Source: an uncultured Eubacteriales bacterium (lineage in GTDB: Bacteria; Bacillota; Clostridia; Christensenellales; Aristaeellaceae). Taken from it: a stretch of DNA of 64,000 nucleotides. Below the pieces are notes generated by a model that was not told the origin of the DNA, made no database searches, and saw only the letters and a program-made list of their open reading frames with translations. The stretch spans positions 41,797 to 105,796 of the forward strand of contig ONRC01000012.1 in NCBI GenBank assembly GCA_900320085.1, written 5' to 3'. Positions 26,121 to 34,943 of this stretch are shown here, one piece after another. The position numbers and the translations under genes were made by a program. Positions within the stretch are counted from its first letter, which is position 1, and every line of letters starts with the position of its first letter.

Positions 26121-28622
26121 ATGCGCAAAGGCAGATGGGGAAAGAGCGTCGGGCGGATGGAAAAGAAGATAAACCGGGAAAGCCTGCGGGACCTGAAAAA
26201 GCTGGACGGGGTCAAGCGTCGGGGGCTTCGGCGCGGCGCGCTGCTTTTTCTGGCCCTGCTCCTCCTCGGCGGCGCGGCGGCGTTTTACTTCGTGTTTGAC
26301 GTGGGTTCCTGGCAAACGCTGGACAAACGCAAACTGACAGAAATCCCCCAGACCGGGGCGATCTATGACCGGAACGGGGACTTCGTCGCCAAAATCCAGT
26401 CTGCCCAGAACCGGGTCAGCATCCCGCTGTCCGAGGTGCCGAAGGAAGTGCAGAACGCCTTTTTAGCGGCGGAGGATCTGCGGTTTTACCAGCACAACGG
26501 GATTGATCTCATCCGCATTTTCGGCGCGCTGCGCTCCAACCTCCGCGCCGGGGACTATGCCGAAGGGGCCAGCACCATCACCCAGCAGCTGGTAAAGCTG
26601 AGCCACCTGAGCGCCCGGAAGACCGTCGCCCGCAAGCTGGAGGAAATGTGGCTGGCCCTGCAATTGGAGGCCCAGGCCAGCAAGGCGGAGATTCTGGAAA
26701 TGTACCTGAACTACATTTATTTCGGCCGGGGCGCTTACGGCATCGAGGCCGCGGCCCAGGCGTATTTCGGCGTGCACGCCTCCCAGCTTTCCGCCGTCCA
26801 GGGCGCGGCCCTGGCCGCAATCATCAAGGCGCCTTCCGCCTACGCGCCGCACCTGCACCCCGAAGCCAATCGGCAGCGGCGGCAGTATATCCTGCACACC
26901 ATGCGGGAGAACGATCTATTGTCCGAGGACGCTTATCAGGCAGCGATGGCTCAGGAAATCACGCCCATCGAGCAGGAGCAAAAAACGGCCCAGTACGGCT
27001 GGTATGTGGACGCGGTGCTGGACGAGGCGGAAAGCCTTTTGTCCATGCAGGCGGAAAACCTGCTGGGCGGCGGGTATCACATCTACACCGCCTTTGACCG
27101 GGAGCAGCAGGACATCATCGACGGGCACTTTGAGCCGGACGGCAACTTCCCCGCCAACGCCTCCGACGGCGTGCGGCCCCAGGCGGCCATGGCCAGCATT
27201 GACGTGCACACCGGCGCGGTGCGGGCCATCGAAGGCGGGCGGGAATACACCGTGCAGCGGGGGCTGAACCGGGCCACGCAAATGCGCCGCCAGCCCGGTT
27301 CTTCCTTAAAACCCCTGGCCGTGTACGCCCCGGCCATTGAAAACTATGGCTATATGACCGCCAGCGTCCTCAACGACACGCCCCAGAAGTTCGGCAACTA
27401 TTCCCCGCGCAACAGCGGCAACCTGTACTACGGCAACGTGACCATCCGCACAGCGCTGAAAAACAGCCTGAACGTGGCGGCGGTGTCACTCCTCAACAAA
27501 ATCGGCGTGGCGGCGGGGCGGGATTATTTGCAGAAAACGGGCATCGAGCTGGACGATCGGGACTGGAATTTATCTTTGGCATTAGGGGCCATGACCTATG
27601 GCGTCTCCCCCATGCAGCTGGCCGCTGCCTACGCGCCTTTTGCCAACGGCGGCACCTACTACGCGCCATATTTCATCGAGCGCATCGAGGACGCGAACGG
27701 AAAAATTCTGTATCAGCATCAAACACAGGGCCGGAAGGTGCTGTCCGAACAGACGGCTTACCTGATGACCAGCCTTTTGCAGACCGTCACCGCCTCCGGC
27801 ACCGGGGCCAAGCTCAGCGGCGCGGGCACGCCGGTGGCGGGCAAAACCGGCACGGTGAACATGGTGGGCGGCGGCAACCGGGACATCTGGATGGCCGCCT
27901 ACAACAGCGACATATCCACCGCCTTCTGGATGGGCTTCGATCAGCCGGACACCCGGCACAAGCTGCAAAGCTGGGTGTCCGGCGGCGACTTCACCGCCGC
28001 CATGGCGACCCGGTTTTTCAAGAGCTATTACACCGGAAAGGAAAAGCCCGCCTTTCTCAAGGCGGACGGGATGGTGTGGCTGAATATCGACGTTAAATCC
28101 ATCGAGTGGGCGGGCGAACCTATGCTGGCCACCAAGATGACGCCCAAGCAGTACAGCGTATCGGAGGTATTCCTGGCCTCCAACCGGCCCACGAAGTCCT
28201 CCAACGTGTGGAGCGCTCCGCGCTCGCCCTCGGCCTTTTACGTGACCCACAACGGCCAGGGCAACCCGGTGCTGGTGATCACTGCCTCGGACGCAGGGCT
28301 CTACCGCATCCAGCGGGACGCGGTGGGCGAATGCTTCATCCTGGACGAGCTGAACGGCAAGGCCGGGGAGACGCTGTATTACACCGACAAGAAAGCCCAG
28401 GTGGGCGTGGTGTACACCTACCGCATCATCCCCATCAACGCGGAGCTGCTGCAAAACGGCATCCTGCTGGAAGGCAAGCAGGCTGTGCAGATCGCCCAGG
28501 CCAAGTCGCCCTCCGCTTCCTCCCGCCTGTGGGAGGATATTTCCGGCCTGCTCTTTGGCAATCAAATCCCCCAGGAAAACGCCTCCGACGCGCTGTCGCT
28601 GTTCTGGCAGTCGGGGGAATAA
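26121..28622 (+). CDS. Class A penicillin-binding protein (PBP1A-like)
   Basis: An 833-residue bifunctional peptidoglycan synthase. A basic cytoplasmic tail precedes one membrane helix (about 38-60). The transglycosylase domain has LAAEDLRFYQHNGID, EGASTITQQLVKL and LEMYLNYIYFGRGAYGIEAAAQAYF. The transpeptidase domain has SxxK in PGSSLKPLAVY, SxN in KNSLNVAAV and KTG in AGKTGTVN. About 170 residues past KTG include a fibronectin-like end. The start at 26121 has GGGGAGG eight bases upstream; earlier in-frame ATGs lack a site. It appears to be monocistronic. Confidence 0.94.
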   Translation: MRKGRWGKSVGRMEKKINRESLRDLKKLDGVKRRGLRRGALLFLALLLLGGAAAFYFVFDVGSWQTLDKRKLTEIPQTGAIYDRNGDFVAKIQSAQNRVSIPLSEVPKEVQNAFLAAEDLRFYQHNGIDLIRIFGALRSNLRAGDYAEGASTITQQLVKLSHLSARKTVARKLEEMWLALQLEAQASKAEILEMYLNYIYFGRGAYGIEAAAQAYFGVHASQLSAVQGAALAAIIKAPSAYAPHLHPEANRQRRQYILHTMRENDLLSEDAYQAAMAQEITPIEQEQKTAQYGWYVDAVLDEAESLLSMQAENLLGGGYHIYTAFDREQQDIIDGHFEPDGNFPANASDGVRPQAAMASIDVHTGAVRAIEGGREYTVQRGLNRATQMRRQPGSSLKPLAVYAPAIENYGYMTASVLNDTPQKFGNYSPRNSGNLYYGNVTIRTALKNSLNVAAVSLLNKIGVAAGRDYLQKTGIELDDRDWNLSLALGAMTYGVSPMQLAAAYAPFANGGTYYAPYFIERIEDANGKILYQHQTQGRKVLSEQTAYLMTSLLQTVTASGTGAKLSGAGTPVAGKTGTVNMVGGGNRDIWMAAYNSDISTAFWMGFDQPDTRHKLQSWVSGGDFTAAMATRFFKSYYTGKEKPAFLKADGMVWLNIDVKSIEWAGEPMLATKMTPKQYSVSEVFLASNRPTKSSNVWSAPRSPSAFYVTHNGQGNPVLVITASDAGLYRIQRDAVGECFILDELNGKAGETLYYTDKKAQVGVVYTYRIIPINAELLQNGILLEGKQAVQIAQAKSPSASSRLWEDISGLLFGNQIPQENASDALSLFWQSGE

Positions 28623-28643
28623 CCGCGCAAGCCCCGATGAATA

Positions 28644-28941
28644 GGACACTTCAACGCTATAACACAATTGGACAATGCAGCCAAAAGCCTTCCCCTCGCA
28701 GGGGAAGGTGGGCCGCGCGGAGCCAAGATTGAAAGAGAAATCGAGCGATTTCGCGCGGCTCGGATGAGGTGAATCCATCTGAAACTATGTGGACATGCGA
28801 CAGGAAGGAACACCTCATCCGTCAGGCGCGAACTTACTTGATAGCGCTTCCTTTCTTGGTTCCGCGCCTGACACCTTCCCCTGCGAGGGGAAGGCTTTTG
28901 GTTACGTTTTTCAAACTTGTGTTATAACGTTAAAGCGCCTT
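28644..28941. repeat. MITE-like element, family 1 (copy 3, different core)
   Basis: The outer ends AGGACACTTCAACGCTATAA and TTATAACGTTAAAGCGCCT match the family-1 ends. The core differs from the other two copies. An inner perfect inverted repeat of about 30 bases (CCAAAAGCCTTCCCCTCGCA to TGCGAGGGGAAGGCTTTTGG) flanks a middle part that contains CGCGCGGCTC and GTCAGGCGCG. It lies between the PBP gene and the amino-acid ABC operon. Confidence 0.8.
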
Positions 28942-29057
28942 TTCATTGACATCTGTCAGGCACAAAAATAAACCCGCCTCCCTTCCGTTTTCCCGCTTGC
29001 TTCGCAAGGCTGGATATGATAAACTTTTATTTGATCCTGCGAAAATGGAGTGGAAGC

Positions 29058-29732
29058 ATGAACGAACGCTTATGGAACATCCTGGTGGACTCCTTCCCAA
29101 AGCTTTTGCGCTACGGGGTGGAAGTGACGATCCCTCTGACCATCCTTTCTTTTTTATTAGCGCTGGTGGTCGCTGTCATTGTCGCCCTGATTCAGTATGC
29201 CAACGTGAAGGTGCTGCGGCAGGTCTGCCGGTTTTATATCTGGATCATCCGGGGCACGCCGCTGCTGGTACAGCTGTATCTGGTGTTTTACGGGCTGCCC
29301 AGCGTGGGCGTGGTGATCGACGCCTTCCCGGCGGCGGTGCTGGTGCTAGGCCTCAACGAAGCGGCCTACATGGCTGAAACCATGCGCGGTGCGCTGGAAA
29401 GCGTCAGCCGGGGACAGATGGAGGCGGGCTACTGCGTGGGCATGAACTATGTGCAGATCATGATGCACGTGGTGCTGCCCCAGGCGTTCCGCACGGCCTT
29501 CCCGGCCCTTGGCAATTCCATGATCGCCATGCTGAAGGAAACCTCCATGGCGGCCACCATCACAGTGATGGAAATGTTCCGGCAGGCCCAGGTCATCAAC
29601 GGGCGCGTGTATGAATCCCTGGCGCTGTACGGCGAAGTGGCGGTGATTTACCTGCTGTTCTGCACTGTCCTGTCTTGGGTGCAGCGCTTTGGCGAAAAGC
29701 GGCTGGCGACATATGGAGGGAACCGGTCATGA
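29058..29732 (+). CDS. Polar amino-acid ABC transporter permease (HisM/GlnP type)
   Basis: A 224-residue permease with about five membrane segments and a His/Glu/Gln-permease start (GVEVTIPLTILSFLLALVVA). Its central IRGTPLLVQLYLVFYGLP motif and EAA loop (GALESVSRGQMEAGYCVGMNYVQIM) are typical of the polar amino-acid uptake family. The start at 29058 has GGAG upstream. The next gene, its ATPase, overlaps by four bases. No substrate-binding protein gene is adjacent, which is unusual for this family. Confidence 0.92.
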   Translation: MNERLWNILVDSFPKLLRYGVEVTIPLTILSFLLALVVAVIVALIQYANVKVLRQVCRFYIWIIRGTPLLVQLYLVFYGLPSVGVVIDAFPAAVLVLGLNEAAYMAETMRGALESVSRGQMEAGYCVGMNYVQIMMHVVLPQAFRTAFPALGNSMIAMLKETSMAATITVMEMFRQAQVINGRVYESLALYGEVAVIYLLFCTVLSWVQRFGEKRLATYGGNRS

Positions 29733-30475
29733 TGCTGGAAATCAAAAACGTGCATAAGCGGTTTGAAAGCCTGGAAGTATTGAAGGGCATTGATTTGAAC
29801 GTCAACAAGGGCGACGTGGTGGCGATCTTAGGCCCCAGCGGGTCGGGCAAAACCACCTTCCTGCGTTGCCTGAATTTTCTGGAGCGCGCCGACCAGGGCG
29901 AATTGGTATTCGACGGGGAGCGGTTCGACCTGCATGCCGCGTCCCGCGCCGACGTGGCCCGCATCCGGAAAAAGACGGCCTTCGTGTTTCAAAATTATAA
30001 CCTGTTTCTGAATAAAACGGTGTTGCAGAACGTGACCCTGGGCCTGACCGTGGCGGGGAAAATGAAAAAAGACCAGGCCAACGAAATCGCCGTGGAGGCA
30101 TTAAAGCGCGTCGGCATGGCGGACAAGCTGAAAAACTATCCCGCCCAGCTTTCCGGCGGCCAGCAGCAGCGTGTGGCCATCGCCCGGGGGCTGGTGTCCA
30201 ATCCCGAGATCATCTATTTCGACGAGCCCACCTCCGCTCTGGACCCGGAGCTGATCGGCGAAGTGCTGGCGGTGATGCGGCAGTTGGCCGAGGAAGGCAT
30301 GACCATGCTGGTGGTCACCCACGAAATGGACTTCGCCCGCCACGTGAGCAACAAGGTGCTGTTCATGGCGGACGGCAATGTGGTGGAGTCCGGCCCCAGC
30401 CACGAATTCTTCGAGCACCCCCAGCAGGAGCGCAGCCGGGAGTTTATCAAGTCCATTCTGGAAGCGAGAAAATAA
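29729..30475 (+). CDS. Polar amino-acid ABC transporter ATP-binding protein (GlnQ/HisP type)
   Basis: A 248-residue ATPase with Walker A GPSGSGKTT, Q-loop FVFQNYNLF, signature LSGGQQQRVAIARGL, Walker B IIYFDEPTSALDPEL and H-loop VVTHEMDFARHVS. The order and the DEPTSALDPE sequence place it in the GlnQ group. It starts within the permease stop codon and has GGAGGG upstream. The family-3 repeat lies directly after its stop. Confidence 0.94.
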   Translation: MMLEIKNVHKRFESLEVLKGIDLNVNKGDVVAILGPSGSGKTTFLRCLNFLERADQGELVFDGERFDLHAASRADVARIRKKTAFVFQNYNLFLNKTVLQNVTLGLTVAGKMKKDQANEIAVEALKRVGMADKLKNYPAQLSGGQQQRVAIARGLVSNPEIIYFDEPTSALDPELIGEVLAVMRQLAEEGMTMLVVTHEMDFARHVSNKVLFMADGNVVESGPSHEFFEHPQQERSREFIKSILEARK

Positions 30476-30484
30476 CAAAGAATT

Positions 30485-30551
30485 GGGGGAAACCATTCTT
30501 TGAAGGCCAAAGAATGGTTTCCCCCAAACCCCCTTCCAAGAAATCCATCAA
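30485..30551. repeat. Inverted-repeat element, family 3 (copy 2)
   Basis: GGGGGAAACCATTCTTTG and CAAAGAATGGTTTCCCCC form a perfect 18-base stem, followed by AAACCCCCTTCCAAGAAATCC. The tail matches the tail of the copy at 21749-21854. The stem may also act as a terminator for the amino-acid ABC operon. Confidence 0.75.
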
Positions 30552-30626
30552 GGAAAAAATGACAGTATTCCTTGATGGCAGTCAGTATAAAAAACGAATT
30601 ATTTCATAGGTGGGTGAAAACCTATC

Positions 30627-31487
30627 ATGCCCCGAACATTTACTTATTTGGAACAGCTGGAGCGCGGCATCCTGACGGAGTTCCGGGAAACGCTGTGGCA
30701 GCCCTTCTGCCGGTCGGTGAAGCGATACAGGCTCATTCAGCCGGGGGACAGAATCGCCGTGTGCATTTCCGGCGGCAAGGACTCCATGCTGCTGGCAAAG
30801 CTGATCCAATTGCTGCACCGGCACACGGAGTTTCCCTTCGAGGCGGAATACCTGATCATGGACCCCGGCTACAACCCGGAAAACCGCGCGAAGGTGGAAA
30901 GCAACGCCCAATTGCTGGGGATTCCCTATACGCTGTTTGAGAGCGACATTTTTGAAGTGATCGACACCCAGGAAAAGAACCCCTGCTTTCTCTGCGCCCG
31001 GATGCGGCGGGGGTGCCTGTACGGAAAAGCCCAAGCCCTGGACTGCAACAAAATCGCCCTGGGCCACCACTTTGACGACGTGATCGAAACCACGCTGCTG
31101 GGCATGATGTACGGGGGCCAATTGCAGGGGATGCCGCCCAAGCTGAAAGCGAAAAATTTTCCGGGGATGGAGCTGATTCGCCCGCTGTACACCGTCCGGG
31201 AGGACGACATCTGCGCCTGGCGGGACAGGAACGATCTGCATTTCATTCAATGCGCCTGCCGCCTGACCGAACAGGTCAACCGGGAGGAGCACGTCAGCAA
31301 GCGGCTGGAGGTCAAGCGCCTGATCAAAGCGCTGCATGAAGAAAACCCCACCCTGGAATGGAACATCTTCGGCAGCATCCATAACGTGCAGTTGGACACC
31401 ATGGTGGGCTGGAAATACAAGGGGAAGGAAGTTTCCTTCCTGGACGGTTACGACGAGCCCAAAGGAGAAACGAATCATGGAATTTAA
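30627..31487 (+). CDS. TtcA-like PP-loop ATPase (first paralogue)
   Basis: A 286-residue protein of the TtcA group, which adenylates and thiolates tRNA bases (2-thiocytidine 32 in E. coli). The PP-loop SGGKDS lies at residues 48-53. Cys120 and Cys123 (CFLC) and a later Cys in FIQCACRL match the three-cysteine Fe-S pattern of the family. ALGHHFDDVIET is also typical. The next gene starts 11 bases before its stop. It is followed by a DUF1858-like protein, a second TtcA-like protein and a NUDIX protein, all overlapping. Whether it modifies tRNA here or does other sulfur chemistry is not known. Confidence 0.85.
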   Translation: MPRTFTYLEQLERGILTEFRETLWQPFCRSVKRYRLIQPGDRIAVCISGGKDSMLLAKLIQLLHRHTEFPFEAEYLIMDPGYNPENRAKVESNAQLLGIPYTLFESDIFEVIDTQEKNPCFLCARMRRGCLYGKAQALDCNKIALGHHFDDVIETTLLGMMYGGQLQGMPPKLKAKNFPGMELIRPLYTVREDDICAWRDRNDLHFIQCACRLTEQVNREEHVSKRLEVKRLIKALHEENPTLEWNIFGSIHNVQLDTMVGWKYKGKEVSFLDGYDEPKGETNHGI

Positions 31488-31707
31488 TGAAAACACCAAG
31501 CTGGCTGACATTCTGGCCGCCTACCCCTGGCTGCCCGAAGCGGCGGCGAAGCTGGACAAGCGCCTGGAAATCATCAACAGCCCCCTCGTAAAAATGCTCA
31601 TCAAACGCGCCAACCTGGCGGACGCCAGCAAGCGCAGCGGGTATCCGGTGGATGAAATCATCCGGGAGATGCAGAAGCTCATCGACGAGCACGAGCGCAA
31701 CGCATGA
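31477..31707 (+). CDS. DUF1858-like small protein
   Basis: A 76-residue acidic, helical protein with the pattern KLADILAAYPWLPEAAAKLD and NLADASKRSGYPVDEIIREM, as in DUF1858 domains that accompany hybrid-cluster and other Fe-S redox proteins. Unlike some DUF1858 members it has no cysteine. AAAGGAG lies upstream of the ATG. It overlaps the first TtcA-like gene by 11 bases and the second by four bases. This tight packing between two paralogues suggests that it binds one or both. Function unknown. Confidence 0.75.
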   Translation: MEFNENTKLADILAAYPWLPEAAAKLDKRLEIINSPLVKMLIKRANLADASKRSGYPVDEIIREMQKLIDEHERNA

Positions 31708-32543
31708 AACGGGAGCTGACCAAATGCCAGCTCATCGAGCGCAGCGTCAGCAAGAAATACCGCAAGGAAATCTGGAATCCCTTCATCGCGGCGGTGAAGC
31801 GCTATGCGCTGATCGCGCCGGGGGACAGAATCGCGGTCTGCGTGTCGGGCGGCAAGGATTCCTTTCTCTGCGCGGTGCTGATGCGGATGCTGCAGCGGTT
31901 CAGCGATGTGCCCTTTGAGCTGGTGTTTCTGGCAATGGACCCCGGCTACAAGCCGGAGAGCCGGCAGAAGATCGAGGAAAACGCCGCGCTGCTGGAATTG
32001 CCGCTGACGATCTTTGAAACGGACATTTTCGACGCGGCTGACAGCGCCGCCCACTCCCCCTGCTATCTCTGCGCCCGGATGCGGCGGGGGCACCTGTACA
32101 GCCAGGCGCAGAAGCTGGGCTGCAACAAAATCGCCCTGGGCCACCATTTCAGCGACGTGATCGAAACCACCGTGATGGCCATGTTTTACGGCGGGCAATT
32201 GCAGGCCATGCTGCCCCGGCTGCAAAGCACCAATTACCCCGGCATGACGCTGATCCGTCCGCTGTACTGCGTGAATGAAAAGGACATTCTGGCCTGGGTG
32301 CGCTACAACGGGCTCAGCTTTATTCAGTGCGCCTGCCGCCTGACCGAGCGGGAAGCACAGGACGAGCACACCGGAAAGCGCAAGGAAATCAAGCAGCTGA
32401 TCCAGCAGTTGAAAAAGACCAACCCCCAGATCGAAGAAAACATCTTTGCCAGCCTGCACCACATATGGCTGGACACCTTCCCCGCCTATCTCCACGACGG
32501 AGAAGAACACAGCTTTTTAGAAAGATACAAAGAGAATGAGTGA
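31704..32543 (+). CDS. TtcA-like PP-loop ATPase (second paralogue)
   Basis: A 279-residue paralogue of the protein encoded just upstream, aligned without gaps over the first 130 residues. SGGKDS again lies at 48-53 and Cys120/Cys123 (CYLC) at the same positions; FIQCACRL is kept. ALGHHFSDVIET replaces ALGHHFDDVIET. Both copies keep their catalytic and Fe-S residues, so neither looks decayed. The pair probably arose by tandem duplication followed by divergence. It overlaps the NUDIX gene by eight bases. Confidence 0.85.
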   Translation: MKRELTKCQLIERSVSKKYRKEIWNPFIAAVKRYALIAPGDRIAVCVSGGKDSFLCAVLMRMLQRFSDVPFELVFLAMDPGYKPESRQKIEENAALLELPLTIFETDIFDAADSAAHSPCYLCARMRRGHLYSQAQKLGCNKIALGHHFSDVIETTVMAMFYGGQLQAMLPRLQSTNYPGMTLIRPLYCVNEKDILAWVRYNGLSFIQCACRLTEREAQDEHTGKRKEIKQLIQQLKKTNPQIEENIFASLHHIWLDTFPAYLHDGEEHSFLERYKENE

Positions 32544-33159
32544 ACAGGAACAGTGGCTCAAATGGGCAAGAGAGCTCCAGGCCCTGGCGCAGTCGGCGCT
32601 GTACTGGTGCAAGGACCCCTACGACATCGAACGCTTCCAGCGCATCCGGGACATTTCCGCCGAAATCATGACGGCAAAGACGGGGCTGAATCTTGATACG
32701 GTGAAAGACCTGTTCTGTAATGAAACAGGCTATCAGACGCCGAAAATCGACACCCGGGCCGCGATCATCCGGGGCGGAAAAATCCTGCTGGTGCAGGAGA
32801 AAAACGGCAAGTGGGCCATGCCCGGCGGCTGGTGCGACATTGACCAGACCCCCGCCGCCAACACGGTCAAGGAGGCCAGGGAGGAAGCGGGCATGGACGT
32901 GCGGGTCCTGCGGCTGGTGAGCGCGGAAGACCAAGACATCCACAATTTCCCGCCCAACGCTTATAAAATCATCAAGCTCATGTTCCTGTGCGAACCCCTG
33001 GGCGGGGCGTTCGTTCCCAATACGGAAACCGTCGCCTCCGGGTGGTTTGCGGAAGACGCGCTGCCGGAGCCCATGGCCAATGAAAAATGCACCGCCGAAC
33101 AGGTGCGCCTGTGCTTTGAGGCATCCCGGGCGGCGCAGTGGGATACACGGTTTGATTGA
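32536..33159 (+). CDS. NUDIX hydrolase with Nudix_N-type N-terminal domain
   Basis: A 207-residue hydrolase. Residues 1-65 form a helical N-terminal region of the Nudix_N kind found with ADP-ribose or nucleotide-sugar pyrophosphatases. The Nudix box is GWCDIDQTPAANTVKEAREEAGM. The usual first Glu is Gln and the Arg before Glu is Lys, while the metal-binding REEAG part is intact. It ends the overlapping TtcA-like cluster. Its substrate is unknown. Confidence 0.88.
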   Translation: MSEQEQWLKWARELQALAQSALYWCKDPYDIERFQRIRDISAEIMTAKTGLNLDTVKDLFCNETGYQTPKIDTRAAIIRGGKILLVQEKNGKWAMPGGWCDIDQTPAANTVKEAREEAGMDVRVLRLVSAEDQDIHNFPPNAYKIIKLMFLCEPLGGAFVPNTETVASGWFAEDALPEPMANEKCTAEQVRLCFEASRAAQWDTRFD

Positions 33160-33272
33160 AGAGGCGCCTACGCTGTCGATCCCGGATCAGGGGACCGGCG
33201 TTTTTAGGAGCGCGTCAGGGCCTACAGGCTTGCTCAGACGCGCGTTCAGGCCGGCCTAACGCGCCGCATGAA

Positions 33273-33325
33273 AAAACGGACACGCTGCGGGAGCGCTTGC
33301 CTCTCCCCCGCGTGTCCGTTTTCAT
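33273..33325. terminator. Bidirectional terminator between NUDIX and thioesterase genes
   Basis: AAAACGGACACGC and GCGTGTCCGTTTT form a perfect 13-base stem with a GC-rich loop, with A runs on the left and T runs on the right. It can end both convergent transcripts. Confidence 0.8.
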
Positions 33326-33340
33326 TCAATTTGGCGCTTA

Positions 33341-33784
33341 TTATTTTCCTACCCGTTTTTTCCTGCGTTCCTGGGCGGCGGCATACTCGGTTTTTTCCGC
33401 CTCGGTTTCAGGCACGAAGGGCGGCACGGGCACAGGCCGCTCGTCCTCGCCGATGGCGACGAACACGGCGTAAGCCCGGTTCACCATGGCGCGGGTCCCA
33501 TCCAGCTGCTCCACAAAACTGTCCACCCGCACCTCCATGGACGTGCGGCCCGTCCATACTACGCAGGCTTCCTGTACCACGGTATCGTTCAGGTAGGCGG
33601 GCGAAATGAAGGTCAGGTTGTCCACGCACACGGTGGTGACGGCACAGCGGGCATACCGCCGGGCGGCGACAGCGCCTACAATGTCGATCCAGGCCATGAT
33701 CTGGCCGCCGAACAGTCGGGGCTTTTTGTAGCCGTTGCAGTGCTGAGGCAGAATGATCTGCACGCTGGTGGTCATTTCCGTCAT
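33341..33784 (-). CDS. Acyl-CoA thioesterase, hotdog fold
   Basis: A 147-residue single-hotdog protein of the YciA/BACH group, which hydrolyses acyl-CoA to free acid and CoA. The motif NGYKKPRLFGGQIMAWIDIVGAVAARRYA includes the central helix with the conserved GG.IMAWID pattern, followed by VCVDNLTFISPAYLND. The C terminus is Lys/Arg-rich. The start at 33784 has AAAGGAA upstream. It lies 17 bases after the secreted-protein gene and could be co-transcribed. Confidence 0.88.
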   Translation of the reverse strand: MTEMTTSVQIILPQHCNGYKKPRLFGGQIMAWIDIVGAVAARRYARCAVTTVCVDNLTFISPAYLNDTVVQEACVVWTGRTSMEVRVDSFVEQLDGTRAMVNRAYAVFVAIGEDERPVPVPPFVPETEAEKTEYAAAQERRKKRVGK

Positions 33785-33801
33785 GATGTTTTCCTTTCGT
33801 A

Positions 33802-34839
33802 TCAATCCAGGTCGGTCACATTCACAAACACGTTGTCAATCACGCTTTCCTGCAGCGCGATGCGCACGCCGTTGTTGAAGGAAGCGGTGATCTTCACGCG
33901 CAGCTTTTTATAGGGCCGGCCGGTGGCAGGATCGATAATCAGGTTCTTGTCGTTCCGTGTCACAGCGCAGTGGGCATCCGCAGCGGACAAATGATAAACG
34001 CGATAGTCCCTGTCCAAATCGCCGGGATGATAAATGGACACGGTGTTATTGCCGGTGTCCACGCTGATGAGCGCACCATCCCAGGCATCCGGCCGCAGGT
34101 CAAGATGGTTGTAGTGATCCTTCCACTCCTTCGCCTTCTCGTCGTAATACCTCGCCACATTCCCCTGCTCGTCGTACATCAGCTCCGGCACGTTATAGGC
34201 TTTTCCCTTCACCCAGTCCGCCCGGAAAACAGAGGTATATCCCTGGGTATCCTTTTCAAAGCTCTCGAAGTAGTCGTCCTCCTCGTCAGGCCCGTTCCAG
34301 CCCTTGAGCATGATTTCGATGGAGTTGAGCTTCGTCTGGAAATTGGCCTTGTTGTACACCTCGTCCACATAGAGCGTCATACGGATATTGTATTTGACCT
34401 TATCCGATTCAAAATACGCCTCAGCATTTCCTTGATTGTTTCTCACCGTGGCTTTCAGGTAATGCTTCTGAACATAGCGCTGCCAGGTCGTGCGGCCGGA
34501 ATAGTTTGCTTCCCTGTCCAGCTTTTTCCCATCCGGCGCGTCGGCCGCCTCCGCTGTTTCTTCCACGGAGGTCCACCCAAACCCATGGTTCACGCACCAG
34601 TGGTACGCGTAGCTTCCCGTCTTCCCCACGCCGACAAACTCCGCGCCTTCAAAAGCATCGTCAGCGATGAACTCAATGCCCTCCGGGAAAATGACCTTAT
34701 CTTTTTTGAGTCCCGCGTAAGCCAGACTGTTGATGACCTTCAAATCTCCGGGCAGCGTCAAGGTATCCGCCACCGCTCCAAACGGCGCGCACAGCAGCGC
34801 AAGCAGCAGCGCGCCACAAATAGCTGAACGAATTCGCAT
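33802..34839 (-). CDS. Secreted protein with BspA-type LRR fragment
   Basis: A 345-residue exported protein. The signal peptide is residues about 1-24 (SAICGALLLALLCAPFGAVA). Residues 25-75 read LTLPGDLKVINSLAYAGLK and IFPEGIEFIADDAF, the pattern of two LRR_5 (BspA-like) repeats. The remaining 250 residues are not recognised. They are rich in Tyr, Asp and Lys and likely beta-structured. The gene starts after a GGGGGA site. A role at the cell surface is inferred. Confidence 0.75.
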   Translation of the reverse strand: MRIRSAICGALLLALLCAPFGAVADTLTLPGDLKVINSLAYAGLKKDKVIFPEGIEFIADDAFEGAEFVGVGKTGSYAYHWCVNHGFGWTSVEETAEAADAPDGKKLDREANYSGRTTWQRYVQKHYLKATVRNNQGNAEAYFESDKVKYNIRMTLYVDEVYNKANFQTKLNSIEIMLKGWNGPDEEDDYFESFEKDTQGYTSVFRADWVKGKAYNVPELMYDEQGNVARYYDEKAKEWKDHYNHLDLRPDAWDGALISVDTGNNTVSIYHPGDLDRDYRVYHLSAADAHCAVTRNDKNLIIDPATGRPYKKLRVKITASFNNGVRIALQESVIDNVFVNVTDLD

Positions 34840-34943
34840 GTCCCGTTCCCCCGCATCCTTCCTCCGAGCCTTCTGGTTCAGCACCAGGGTATCATAAACA
34901 GCGCGGAGATTCAAGTGTTATTTCATGATTCCCGTTCCATCGA

